Origin: Cunninghamia lanceolata
Lineage: Eukaryota > Streptophyta > Pinopsida > Cupressales > Cupressaceae
DNA: 64,000 nucleotides
Direction: 5' to 3'
Assembly: GCA_027924645.1 (NCBI GenBank)
Contig: BSBN01001753.1
Span: 1,116,001 to 1,180,000 of the forward strand
Part shown: piece after piece, positions 34,528 to 43,944 of the stretch
Numbering within the stretch: the first letter of the stretch is position 1
Layout: each line of letters starts with the position of its first letter
Made by a program: the position numbers and the translations under genes
The notes under the pieces: model-generated
What the model was told of the DNA's origin: nothing
Databases searched by the model: none
What the model saw: only the letters and a program-made list of their open reading frames with translations

Positions 34528-34535
34528 ATATACAT
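34296..34535. repeat. TA-rich microsatellite cluster right of the GC island
   Basis: Runs of TATATA with ATAGATATA and TATCTATC variants, broken only by about 40 bp near 34425-34465. Confidence 0.85.
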
Positions 34536-34559
34536 AGGAGTAAATCTATGAACCATGTT

Positions 34560-35870
34560 ATTGGGCCCTCGTTTTAAATCGTTATAAACTATGTCTCATG
34601 GACATAGAGAAAAAAAAAAATAACAAATTATATTCACACAGTAGATGTTATTAAGTGTTGAACACAACAACCAAAGAAGATATATTACCATGACCAGGGT
34701 TTTATAAAGTGGAGAGCCTCCTACATCTATTTACAACGTTATACGAGTCACAATCAGTGTATTAATAGTCATTAATAGTAACAACAGTAATAGTAACAAC
34801 AGTAATTATAAACAAGAGAAAATAAAATTATAATGTAAAAGAGAGTTAAGGAATATTCAGTGATACTCTGGAAAGAGTTTCTCGGAAGTTTCAACTATCA
34901 ACGTAATATCAATCACCCGGAAAATGAAGAGGAAAATTACAGATCACCTTGCTCAAAAGAACACTGGAAATAAACTTAAGAAGCCACCACTGACAATCCA
35001 TGTGGCCATTTTAATCTCAACTGTAGCAAACGACCTCATAAGTAAACCTGTAAGAGAGTCCGAAGAAGAAAAACTAACATTGGAAAACACAGAGGAGAAA
35101 ATGCGCGACTTTTCCCACATGGGATAAGAGAACTAAGTTGACGGACCCTTCTGCTAAATCTGCTTAGGAACAGGTTTAAGAAGTACATACGAAGAGGAGG
35201 AACCTAGATCGGGGAAGATTAGGAGACCGAGTCCAGCGAAATAGTAAACCAGCCTTTGTGACCTAGATCATCCTGAAATTAGGTTTAATATCAACAATAG
35301 CTGCAGTGATAACCCTGATTGACGTAAATCATGAAGAAAGGACTGGATGCACATAAAGAAAGCATAGAAAACAAAAGAGAGAGAGACCGAAATATAAACA
35401 CACTAAATTAACAGAGAAATAGTCAAGGTAAGGGCGATAAAGATATAATCAAAATTAAGAACTTGTGAAAAGGGAAGAGAGAGCAACCAAACCGCCTTGT
35501 TGAAAATGCTAAGTCATAGGAGGAGTATGTTTCAGGAAACAAGAGAGGAGACAGACAACCGTGCCTGGCTGAAAAATGACTAAATAGGGAGATCACTAGC
35601 CGGTTTAGTTGGAACAAGGCGTCGTGGGAAGTTGTTACTCTATCAGCGAACCACGTGCGTAAATGAGTGCAGCGTAATTCCCACTAACGCCATAAGGCAT
35701 TATGCTACCGAAAATTGCCGAGGGTTCGATTTAAGAACTTTGGTAATCTCACTCTTGCAATGACGTTAGCAGCGTTGTATAGACCCTCTTGTTGATCTGT
35801 ATGCTTCTGGTTGCACGCAATTGTACTTGTATTCCGCCGAAGAGTGTAGTGTTTCGCCATGAGAGAACAC
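34560..35870. other. Right part of the 5-kb insertion, no recognised gene
   Basis: Unique sequence. Only short frames with no domain motif. Minus-strand CT-rich runs near 35370-35480 could belong to a transcript leader of the insertion; this is weak. Confidence 0.3.
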
Positions 35871-35876
35871 CGTCGA

Positions 35877-35892
35877 GCATGCGTACGCATGC
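35877..35892. other. Perfect 16-bp palindrome
   Basis: GCATGCGTACGCATGC, about 120 bp inside the right end of the 5-kb insertion. It could be a regulatory site of its promoter or chance. Confidence 0.5.
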
Positions 35893-36014
35893 GAAGGGGG
35901 TTTTTAGGACAGTGTGAGAAAAGTTTTTCATATCTCGTGTCATAATCACATAACAGATGTGGCTATGACACGTGCGATGTGTGTTGTGACCACATGGAAA
36001 ATGTGGGCATGACA

Positions 36015-36290
36015 GCCAGAGCTTACAGAAGCGCTGATAGAACAAGTTAAAGCACTAAAATAGCTAACTAAAGTGCTAAAACAAATACCTAATGTGCTCA
36101 AATAGACAATGCATTGACAAAAGATAACTAATGCGCTAAATAAAGACTCACAGGCACTAACCTAAGACATATAAGTGTTGAAACATAGTATTATACCTGT
36201 TTTACCTGTAATCGAATGCACTGACCCAGAAGGCGAAGGCGTTGAATCCCTAAATGAAAGTGTTGAATCTGAATCTACAGGTGTTGTTCC
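36015..36290. repeat. 21-bp-period repeats, continuation
   Basis: Units such as GCTGATAGAACAAGTTAAAGC, ACTAAAATAGCTAACTAAAGT and GCTAAAACAAATACCTAATGT keep the 21-bp phase seen at 29215-29900, on the far side of the 5-kb insertion. Confidence 0.7.
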
Positions 36291-36793
36291 AACATAGAGA
36301 CTAAAGACCCTAAAAAAATGTTAGTCTCTTTGATAAAATAGTTAGGTCAGTCTGTTTCTTGTAGACAAGGTTAGTCACCACAAAAGACATGAAAATTTCC
36401 AGATTAAAGCACAATGTTAGGAAAAATGATCTTAAGCTAAAAAAGATTTTTAAGTTAATCAATAGCCTAAGTAAAAAATCTTGATATCCTACAAAAAATA
36501 ATGTTAGACCTACAGAAAATGTGTTAAAAATAGCTACAAGACCACTATTAGTCAACAGAGAAACAACAACTTTCAAACAACCATTTTTAGGATGAAAGTG
36601 TTATGATAGATCATGCAGGTGCTATTGTGGGGCATGGAGGCACTAATAAGAAACACATAGGCATGACAAAAGAACCAAAAGTACTACCCTAGATCTCGAA
36701 AGTGCTAATCCATAGCCCGAAGCGCTGATACGTCCTACATGATAAAACTTTGAAAAACTCATGAAAATTTTGTTAGTTTCAAGGACGTGATGT

Positions 36794-36811
36794 CCCACTG
36801 GGCATGCCAAA
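36794..36811 (-). other. Primer-binding site of the outer gypsy element
   Basis: The minus strand reads TTTGGCATGCCCAGTGGGAC directly after the 5' LTR end (...CATCTTCA). It resembles the TTTGGCGCCCACCGTGGGG-type primer sites of Tat/Ogre gypsy elements, with substitutions. Confidence 0.6.
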
Positions 36812-39246
36812 TGAAGATGATGAAATGTTAGAAGACATAAGAACATAAGGAAAACATAAAACAAGTGATTTTACCTCAAATCTTCAAGCATTCCATTCTC
36901 CTTGATAAGGTGGAGGAAGAAGAATGCACCCAAGAAGCAAATCTTAGCTATACCCAATGTGAACAAATGTGGATTGCTCTATTTTAACTAGCACAAATGG
37001 AGGCAAGGATTTGGCAATGGTATAAGGAAAATTGGCTAAGATTTTGGCATAATTTTGATACTTGAAAACTTGTTATCAAAATGCTTGGAGAGGCCTCGTA
37101 TTTATAGATTTTTGGAGGATTTTTTATCAACAGTGGAGGTTTGAAATGGAGATCCAAGGGTGGATATTTCACAGTGAAATCAAGGGCTAGGGTTGTATCA
37201 TCAATATTGGAGGGATCACAATATTTTGGAATTTTAAATTGAATCTTTGGAAGTGACAAGTTGTCGTTAAGTCCTAACACTTTAGTTGAAAAATATATCA
37301 GTTTGTCAATCGAGCAGTGTCCAAGGCTATATGCAATAGGGGATTGGTTTGGACATCTCAAATTAGTTATGGTTTTCTAGATTTTAAGAAATCTTTTAAT
37401 AGAATAAACCTAAACTAGAAAGCATACAACTTAATCTACAAAGCATTTAAACTTATCCTATAAAGCATATGAACTCTAAACTAGGAATCAACACTTAAAC
37501 TCTTTAACTAAAAATCTGAAAGAAATAGGCTTAATCAAATAAAGCAGGAAATTCTTTTAAATCAAACTTGCACTGTCAACTAGTATCAAACTTTTGCACT
37601 TAAGCAGGAGCTCTAGAAATTATAGAACAACACATAGACTCTTCAAAGACTACAACTGAAATTTTCACTATGCTGAAATAACTGAACACAATATCCTGCA
37701 GGTTCACATTAACATCATTCTACCGTATCACTACAAAACAAAAGGTTATATGGTTTTGACAGAAATAGTCACAAAATAGAACATAAACAACACTTTCACA
37801 ACCATTAAAATACTTAACATAAACAACACATTCACAAAATATTTAAAATACTTATCTATCCCTAATTCCTTCGAGTGGCTAGCTCTCTGGAGATTTCTTC
37901 TTGGTTCAAATCACATTCACCATTGACAGTTCAAATTTCATTCCACATACATTACTCAATAACACTTAGTTTTACGCAGAGCACAATTTGATTCTATTCA
38001 TTCATAGTATGATTGTTTTGAAATAACAAGATAATCTATATTACTACCAAAATCCTAGATACTAGGGCGGATTCATCAATGCCACTGAAAAAGTCTTCAA
38101 CAAGATAAACAAAATTTAACTAAACTAGTTGTCTTTTAAATACAACATATTAAAGGCTCCGAGTGGAGCTATAAAATGTCTTAAGTGCTTTCAGCAACAG
38201 AAAATGATAGAAACTGCCATGTGGTCAGATGCAACAAAAGACTAAAGTCCATGATCATGTATCTCCTAAATTTCTAGCGCCCTAGTATTCTAGCGTTGCT
38301 GACTCCAGTCGGCATTCAAGTCTATTCCTCCCACTAAGCCATACTCAAAAACCTGCATAAATACATAGATCTTTTTCACAAAATCATGTCAACATTAGTG
38401 ACAAACTCTAATCAATTTAAGAACAAATATTTGTACATCATTCTTCCAAAAATAAACAAATATTGCATATAAGACTAATAAATTGGCATGGTTTAGGTAG
38501 TTTAGTGACATAGGTTAATGATAAAAATAAGGTTATTTATACCTCATCAAGAAGGATTTGCATTAATTAAGATAATGACACATGAATAAATTACAGATTC
38601 ATTTATGTGGGAGAGGGTGTATTAAAAATTGGATTTTATGGACGAATGGGATGAGAATGAAAAGTGCATGGATTTGGAAAGGTGAGGTGGAGACATGTGC
38701 GAGCTTTATTAATTAAATAATGCTCTTACATGAATGAGGAAATATGACATGGAGAAACATGTGACTCCCCTTAATTAAAAAATGTTATTTATTTAATCAA
38801 GTGTGAGGAGATGGGATAGTGAGAGTTTAAGTTAATTAATTAAGTGATTAACTTAATTAATATGGTTGTTGGAAATTAAGAGATGGGTTAATTAGTGGTA
38901 TAAATTAATTAAGGGTTTACTTGATTAATTTGGGTCTAGGGGCTAGGTAGGGTCTGGTAGCTAATTAAATAAATGATATTTATTTAATTATCTTGGGTTT
39001 AGTCGTGGGGTAGGTGGATTAATTAAATAAGTGGACTTTATTTAATTAATTTAGGTTAGTGGTAAAGGATAGGACAATTAATCAAATAAATTATAATATC
39101 TATTTAATCAATTATGGACAATGGACTATGGGGAATTGTTAAATTAATTAAATTTTTTTAAAAAATTAATTACGGAAAGGGGGATAAATTAGTGCAAGCA
39201 TGTCGGGAGATGGTAGCATGGGTTATGTCATTTTCAGATGTCTACA
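36812..39246 (-). repeat. 5' LTR of the outer gypsy element, with a 1.3-kb insertion
   Basis: 2435 bp. Collinear with 11934-13075 except for an extra segment at 37254-38549 (listed separately). Ends TGAAGATGATG and GATGTCTACA are intact. Confidence 0.92.
37254..38549 (-). repeat. Probable solo LTR inside the gypsy 5' LTR
   Basis: This 1296-bp segment is absent from the partner LTR, so it arrived after the host element inserted. Ends are TGACAAGTTG and ACCTCATCA (TG..CA), flanked by GGAAG (37249-37253) and AGAAG (38550-38554), a 4-of-5 target duplication. On the minus strand a TATAAATA lies only about 9 bp from its start, unusually close for a promoter. No coding motif. Confidence 0.6.
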
Positions 39247-39251
39247 CCATG

Positions 39252-40122
39252 GTTTGAGACAACATTCATGCCAAAGTTGGTCACTCTTTTGGTTTGAGGG
39301 CTCTTCAAAGACTTTGCGAGTCTGATGTAGCCTAGAAGGATCATGATGTGTGGGTAGTGAAAGGACACCTCTATTAGTACTAACCCACCCAATCAAACAT
39401 GATAACATTGTCAATTTAGTGCCACAAGGTGGAGAATGCAATATATTTCTCCTAGAACCCTTTAACTAAACTATATTGAAAAAATTTGCAACAATATTCA
39501 TCACCACCATGGGCAAACAAATTCAAGTTGAGAGAAATTGAGATAGGATTTTGTGGGTAGACCTAGAATCCACTTGTAGGTTCATATGGGATTCTTATGT
39601 GCCACAGTTTGGGAGATTGATTGCACCAAAGTTTGGTAGTTTTTTAATTGCAGGGATCTTAAGGAATTTACCACACTGATGTAGCTCAAAAGGATCAAGA
39701 TGCTTGGGTAGTGAAATGATCCCCCACTAGCATTAACCATCCCATCCAGATGTGTTGGAACAATTAATTTAGTGTGACAAAGTGCAAAATATAAAACATG
39801 ATTCCTAGCACCCTTTCATTGAATGAAATTGAAGCATTTTGCAACATTGTGTTTGTCACCAACATGGGAAAATGAATTCAAGTTTTTGTATAGGAACCCA
39901 ACATCCACTTGTAGGTTTAGATGGAACATTCCTGGGTGCCACAATTTGAGAGAACAATTGCACAAAAGTTGGGCATTTTTAGTCTTAGGGCTCTTAAGAG
40001 ACTTCATTGGTCTGTTGTATCCTAGAAGGATCAAGATGTGTGGGTGTGGTAAGAGGACACCTCAAATAGTAGTAACCCACCCACTTTTGGCACCATCAAG
40101 TTAGTGCCAAAAGGTGCAGAAT
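39252..40122. repeat. ~358-bp satellite array, part C
   Basis: Landmarks at about 39299, 39653 and 39998 (steps of 354 and 345 bp). The first monomer continues the one cut at 11928. The last monomer is truncated near 40122, where telomere-like sequence begins. Confidence 0.85.
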
Positions 40123-40139
40123 TTAAAATCTCTCAACCT

Positions 40140-40800
40140 TAAACTCTAAATGCTAAAACCTTTGCCTTGACCCTTGAACCTTAAACAATGAAACTTATCA
40201 CTAGACACTTTCTCTCCCTCCCTCTTTCTCTATCACCATTTATCTCTCTAGATTTTGAAGAACCAAAAAAATAAACCATAAACCCTAAACCCTAAAACAT
40301 AAACTCTAAACCCGAATTCTAAATTTTGAAAACAAGGCCCTAATCATTAAACCTTGAAAAATAAACTTTAGAATTAAACCTCATACACATACAATTGAAT
40401 TTGAATGTTAAATGATGAGCATTGGGCATAGACCACTAAATCTTAACGGTAAATATTTAATGTTGAGCCCTTAACATTGAAGGTTGAACCCTGAATGTGG
40501 ATGTTAAAATCTAAACCCTAAACCCTAAATGTTGAACCCTAAACCTTGACCCTTGAACCTTGAACAATGAACCATAGTGTTGAACCCTAAACATAGAAAA
40601 CTAAAACTAAAAACTAAACAATCAATGTGAAACACAAACAACTAAATCTTAATGCTAAACATTGAATGTTTCAACCTTAATGTTGAAAACTAAACCTTAA
40701 ATGTGCACCCAAAACCCTAAACCCTAAACATTGGTACTAAAGCATTAAACACAAACCACTATATCTTATTGTTAAACATTACATGTTGAACCCTGTTGAC
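40140..40800. repeat. Degenerate telomere-like repeats (CCCTAAA)
   Basis: Dense AACCCTAAACCCTAAA, TTGAACCCTAAA and AACATTGAATGTT-type words. Roughly nine exact CCCTAAA heptamers are mixed with 6-13-bp variants. These are interstitial, not a chromosome end, because complex sequence continues on both sides. Confidence 0.7.
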
Positions 40801-40954
40801 CTCTTTTTGACACTTCAGAGTTTAAACTTTTTGCATCGAAAAGACAAGTGGCATCATACATCAAACGTCTTTGTTTAGCCGCATTTTCGTCGTAAATTAA
40901 TAGAGTCAGATGTTTTCCTGCATCAATTGTCATACTAGCCATTGTTGAAATGTT
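40790..40954 (-). pseudogene. Open fragment split by Element 2 (left half)
   Basis: The minus-strand frame reads ISTMASMTIDAGKHLTLL then NAAKQRRLMYDATCLFDAK and stops at 40772-40774. The same frame continues on the other side of Element 2 (48410-48490, HVSTLMQEINMDLTEC), giving about 90 open codons across the empty site. The composition looks protein-like, but I do not recognise a family. It may be an exon relic or chance. Confidence 0.3.
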
Positions 40955-42047
40955 TGTTGGCAAGAGACACTATATGGATTCATGGTTGTTGTCATTGATG
41001 GCAACAAAGGTCATCCCACATATCCGCAAGTCATGATATGTCTCTACCGGAAGTCAGATTGAAGATTGTGGTGGTCCGGTGAACAAGAACAGAGCATGTG
41101 GCAAGGTCCGACAGATTGGTCCGGATCTCTCAGAGGAAGTGTCTTGGTGCAGTGCGGATCTGGGGAAGTCAAGAGGACTATCTTGAGTAGTATATTCCAA
41201 GGATTTAGCCTCCGGAGATGGACAAGGAAAAAGATATGAATAGTTGAGTACCGGATTCCTGAGAGACAGTGAAAACAGAGGAAGAACTGACTGACTGAGT
41301 ATCAAACTACTTTCCGGATGTGTTACAGATGATGATAAAGGTTGCGGAGGCATGAATCATGTTTGGCCGACATAATTGATGATATCTACAAGTATATGCT
41401 TGATCCGCATTGCTTGGTGAGCAAGGATTCAGCCGACAGAACTAAGTTTGTAAGAAACTAGACTGTTCCGGATGCCGACTAGAAAGATGATGAAATTACT
41501 TGTGCGGATATATATAGAGGATGGATTTAGTTGTAAAGGGTGTGTAGTGTGTGAGAGGATATGCGAACAAGTCCAGAATAGAGCAGAAGTAACAAGAAAG
41601 ATCCGGTATGTGAAAGGACAGCAGACTAAAGAACAGAGGAAAGATGAAGTGCAGCAGATCAGTATACTGAACCTAACCGGAACTGAACTCCAGCATATGC
41701 AGATGCTTCCAATCAGTTCAAGACTGTGATTCTTATCACTTTGTAAGACAGTGTGTCTTCTTGTAGGCAGTGAGCCTCTTGTGAGCAGTGTGCTCGGGCA
41801 GTGAGCCCTAATTGGCAAGTGCCATTTTTGTAATTTCCTATTCTTCTAACAGAGAATAATTCTTGGGTTAATCACCCCGTGGTTTTCTCCCTTAACAGGG
41901 TTTCCACGTCAAAAATACTGTGTCATGTGTTTCTTATTTCATGGTTAATGTTTTGTGTTTGATTTTATGCTGCTTCAATTAAAAGGAAAGTTTAATAAGG
42001 GAAATAATTAGGATAACTGATTCACCCCCCCCTCTCAGTTATCAACA
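40955..42047 (+). repeat. Element 2 5' LTR
   Basis: 1093 bp. U3 differs from Element 1, but from about 41720 onward it matches: four AGTGN hairpins (41747-41807), AGAGAATAATTCTTGGG, the CGTGG...CCACG hairpin and the poly-C/TCTCAGTTATC end. Frames of 85, 99 and 129 codons here are duplicated exactly in the 3' LTR and are not genes. Confidence 0.95.
41509..41517 (+). promoter_or_regulatory. Probable TATA box of Element 2 LTR
   Basis: TATATATAG in U3, repeated in the 3' LTR near 47866. It lies farther from the R/U5 hairpins than the Element 1 TATA box. Confidence 0.5.
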
Positions 42048-42049
42048 AT

Positions 42050-42061
42050 TGGTATCAGAGC
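42050..42061 (+). other. Element 2 primer-binding site
   Basis: TGGTATCAGAGC, 2 bp after the LTR, identical to Element 1. Confidence 0.95.
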
Positions 42062-42112
42062 TAAGTTCCTCCTAATAGAGCCTAACAGCTTGAGGAAGAT
42101 CTGGGATTTCAA

Positions 42113-43291
42113 ATGGATGCATATGGTTTAAGGGAGCAACTCAAGACTGCCCTTGAGGATCTTGAACAGTCAAATTCTGAAGTCAGTGAATTAAAGGAAA
42201 GACTCAAACAGGCTGATGAATTCATGAGAGAATTAAAAGACAAATTAAGTCTCTCTATGAAAAAGAGAAAGGAGCTGCTTCAACAGTTGGCAAGACAAAG
42301 TGAAGAAAGCAATACAAGTGAGGAATTGACTGAGCAAACCAAGTTATGTGAAAAGTTATCAAAAGAAGTCATTATGTTAAGACATGAAATGGAATCAGGA
42401 ACTATAAAGTTTACTCAAGAGATTGAAGAAAAAAGAAAGGCTGAAGACAATCTAAGACAATCTCTTAAAGAAAAATCAGAAGAATGCCACCAGATGGACA
42501 GGATTATCAGACACCTTGAATCTGATCTTGAAGATTCCAAAGATAATGAAGGAAAACTTGAGGATCAAATTGCCTCTCTCAAAAGAGACCTTCAAACAGC
42601 AAATGAATATAAAGAGAAATTCAAGATAAGTTCTGCTCAACTTGAAATTCTTCTTGGAAGTCAAAAGAGGACAGATGACAAGTATGGCTTGGGATATGAG
42701 AAAGGAGAAAGCTCCGGATCCGGTCAGAGGAATCTTGGATCAGAAAATCCAAGGAGCAGGCCTAGAAGACCTCCGGTAAGACAGCCAAATGCTCAAAAAT
42801 ATCCATCCTTCAATGGATACTGCCACAGCTGCAACCATTTTGGTCACAAAGCTAATCAGTGCAGAATGAGAATGAATCAGATTAATTCATCCTTCTCCGG
42901 ACAGTGCTTCAACTGCAAAAGGTATGGACACAAATCCCATGAATGCAGAATTATGCAAGTAAACAAATCATTCAAAGGTAGATGCTTTACATGCAATAGA
43001 GTAGGTCATATGGCTAATCAATGCAGATCAAGGGGATATCAGTTAAATATGCAAAGAAATGTTATTTGCCAAATCTGCAATAGGTCCGGTCATAATGCTA
43101 AAGTCTGCAGAAACAAGAATCAGGACAAAAGAGGTCCGGTGTATAATCAGAATCAAGACAAGGGTAAACAAAAGATGAATGCGGATGAAGTTAGGAATCA
43201 GATGAGCAAGATTTGGGTGAAGAAAAGCTCAGAGAATGTAGAGGTTGGATCCACACCAGATTCTGGTGCTGATATTTCTTCCGGAAATTAA
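42113..43291 (+). CDS. Gag-like coiled-coil protein with four zinc knuckles (392 aa)
   Basis: It probably packages the element RNA; this is inferred from zinc knuckles and position right after the primer site. Residues 1 to about 190 are charged with heptad-like Leu/Ile spacing (EQLKTALEDLEQSN, ELKERLKQADEF), a strong coiled-coil candidate. Then come four evenly spaced CX2CX4HX4C knuckles at about 237-250, 265-278, 291-304 and 319-332 (for example CFNCKRYGHKSHEC, CFTCNRVGHMANQC). Copia Gag normally has one knuckle and a UBN2 domain, neither of which fits. The C-terminus, TPDSGADISSGN, resembles the beginning of an aspartic-protease site (DSGAD) and then stops, perhaps the scar of a lost pol. 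No disruption; start ATG at 42113. Confidence 0.9.
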   Translation: MDAYGLREQLKTALEDLEQSNSEVSELKERLKQADEFMRELKDKLSLSMKKRKELLQQLARQSEESNTSEELTEQTKLCEKLSKEVIMLRHEMESGTIKFTQEIEEKRKAEDNLRQSLKEKSEECHQMDRIIRHLESDLEDSKDNEGKLEDQIASLKRDLQTANEYKEKFKISSAQLEILLGSQKRTDDKYGLGYEKGESSGSGQRNLGSENPRSRPRRPPVRQPNAQKYPSFNGYCHSCNHFGHKANQCRMRMNQINSSFSGQCFNCKRYGHKSHECRIMQVNKSFKGRCFTCNRVGHMANQCRSRGYQLNMQRNVICQICNRSGHNAKVCRNKNQDKRGPVYNQNQDKGKQKMNADEVRNQMSKIWVKKSSENVEVGSTPDSGADISSGN

Positions 43292-43944
43292 AAAGTGAGC
43301 TCAGGCTCAGGGGGAGACTCAAAGAAGATTCTGTTCCCCCAGCCAAACAAGTTGTGCCGGATGTGGCACAAGATGCGGATTAAAGGGTTTGTAGATATAA
43401 GTCCTGAGATGCTTCATTCAAGTTTTCAGAGGTCCGCATGGAGTTATGAAGAAGCTGTGTTCGATTAAGTTAGACCTGTTCAGGGAGGTGCTCCGGTATG
43501 ATAAAGGATTACAAAAAGGTCCGGAGAGATCCGGAAGTGCACGATCTTGTCTTGCGGATTGGACAGAGTGTTTGGGATGTTCTTGTAATATGTTACCTAG
43601 ATTTATTCATGATTTAAAGATTCGGATGATATTCAGTGATCAGGACTAATCCGGGATACTCCAAGCTGTCCAGACATGGTAAACCGGAATAATGCAGGTG
43701 AAGCATTTATTGCAGACAGATATTAGGGTTTGCGGAGCAATATAAGGGATTTCTCAAAAGTTATCTGCTCATTCTACACTTGAGAAGAAGCGAATAGTGG
43801 AGCTCTGCAACAAGGTTCATCAAGCACACCAAGGATCTCCTGCCGAAGCTATTGCATAAAGAAATCAATCCAACCACTCCGTGCAAACCGAAGGCGCATA
43901 AGGTATTCTTCGTTTTTCATTGCCTCACTGCAAATCTTTGAAGA
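43292..43944 (+). other. Spacer with fossil U3 of Element 1 type and leader of ORF2
   Basis: A purine tract CTCAGGGGGAGAC (near 43305) is followed by 43372-43630, which aligns collinearly with Element 1 LTR 2046-2301. Shared blocks include GATGCGGATTAAAGGGTT, TTTCAGAGGTCCGCATG, CACAAAAAGGTCCGG (ACAAAAAGGTCCGG here) and AGTGTTTGGGATGT. After it, a TATAAGG near 43740 and a leader-like segment run to the ATG at 43945. It may serve as an internal promoter for the second gene (inference). Confidence 0.75.

Larger units (their letters stand above)
30982..36014. mobile_element. 5.0-kb TG..CA insertion with TSD, no recognised genes
   Basis: It starts TGTGAGGACCGCCC and ends GGGCATGACA. The perfect 5-bp duplication GCCAG lies at 30977-30981 and 36015-36019, and the 21-bp-period repeats of the host stop at its left edge and resume at its right edge. 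This is strong for an LTR-retrotransposon-type insertion. I found no second LTR, PBS/PPT or pol motif. It may be a giant solo LTR, a non-autonomous element with very diverged LTRs, or a composite. It contains AT microsatellites and a GC-rich island with hairpins. Confidence 0.7.
11934..39246 (-). mobile_element. Outer 27.3-kb Ty3/gypsy-type LTR element, minus orientation
   Basis: Terminal repeats start TGAAGATGATGAAATG and end GATGTCTACA. A perfect TSD, CCATG, lies at 11929-11933 and 39247-39251, and removing the element rejoins the satellite (AGGTGCCATGGTTTGAGAC). On the minus strand the 5' LTR (36812-39246) is followed directly by a primer-site-like TTTGGCATGCCCAGTGGGAC, and the 3' LTR (11934-13075) is preceded by a purine tract. 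LTR identity is about 95% over the first 430 bp by eye, so it is much older than Elements 1 and 2. Later insertions inflate it: 30982-36014, 37254-38549, 14509-15803, and perhaps the gag-pol block with its own LTR. Confidence 0.9.

Noticed and set aside
41054..41818. Frames of 85, 99 and 129 codons
   Set aside because: Identical frames at 47411-48175 lie in the other LTR of Element 2; they are U3/R sequence, not genes.
43264..43291. DSGAD at the end of Element 2 ORF1 as a functional protease
   Set aside because: The frame stops seven codons later, so no protease domain can exist; kept only as a possible scar.
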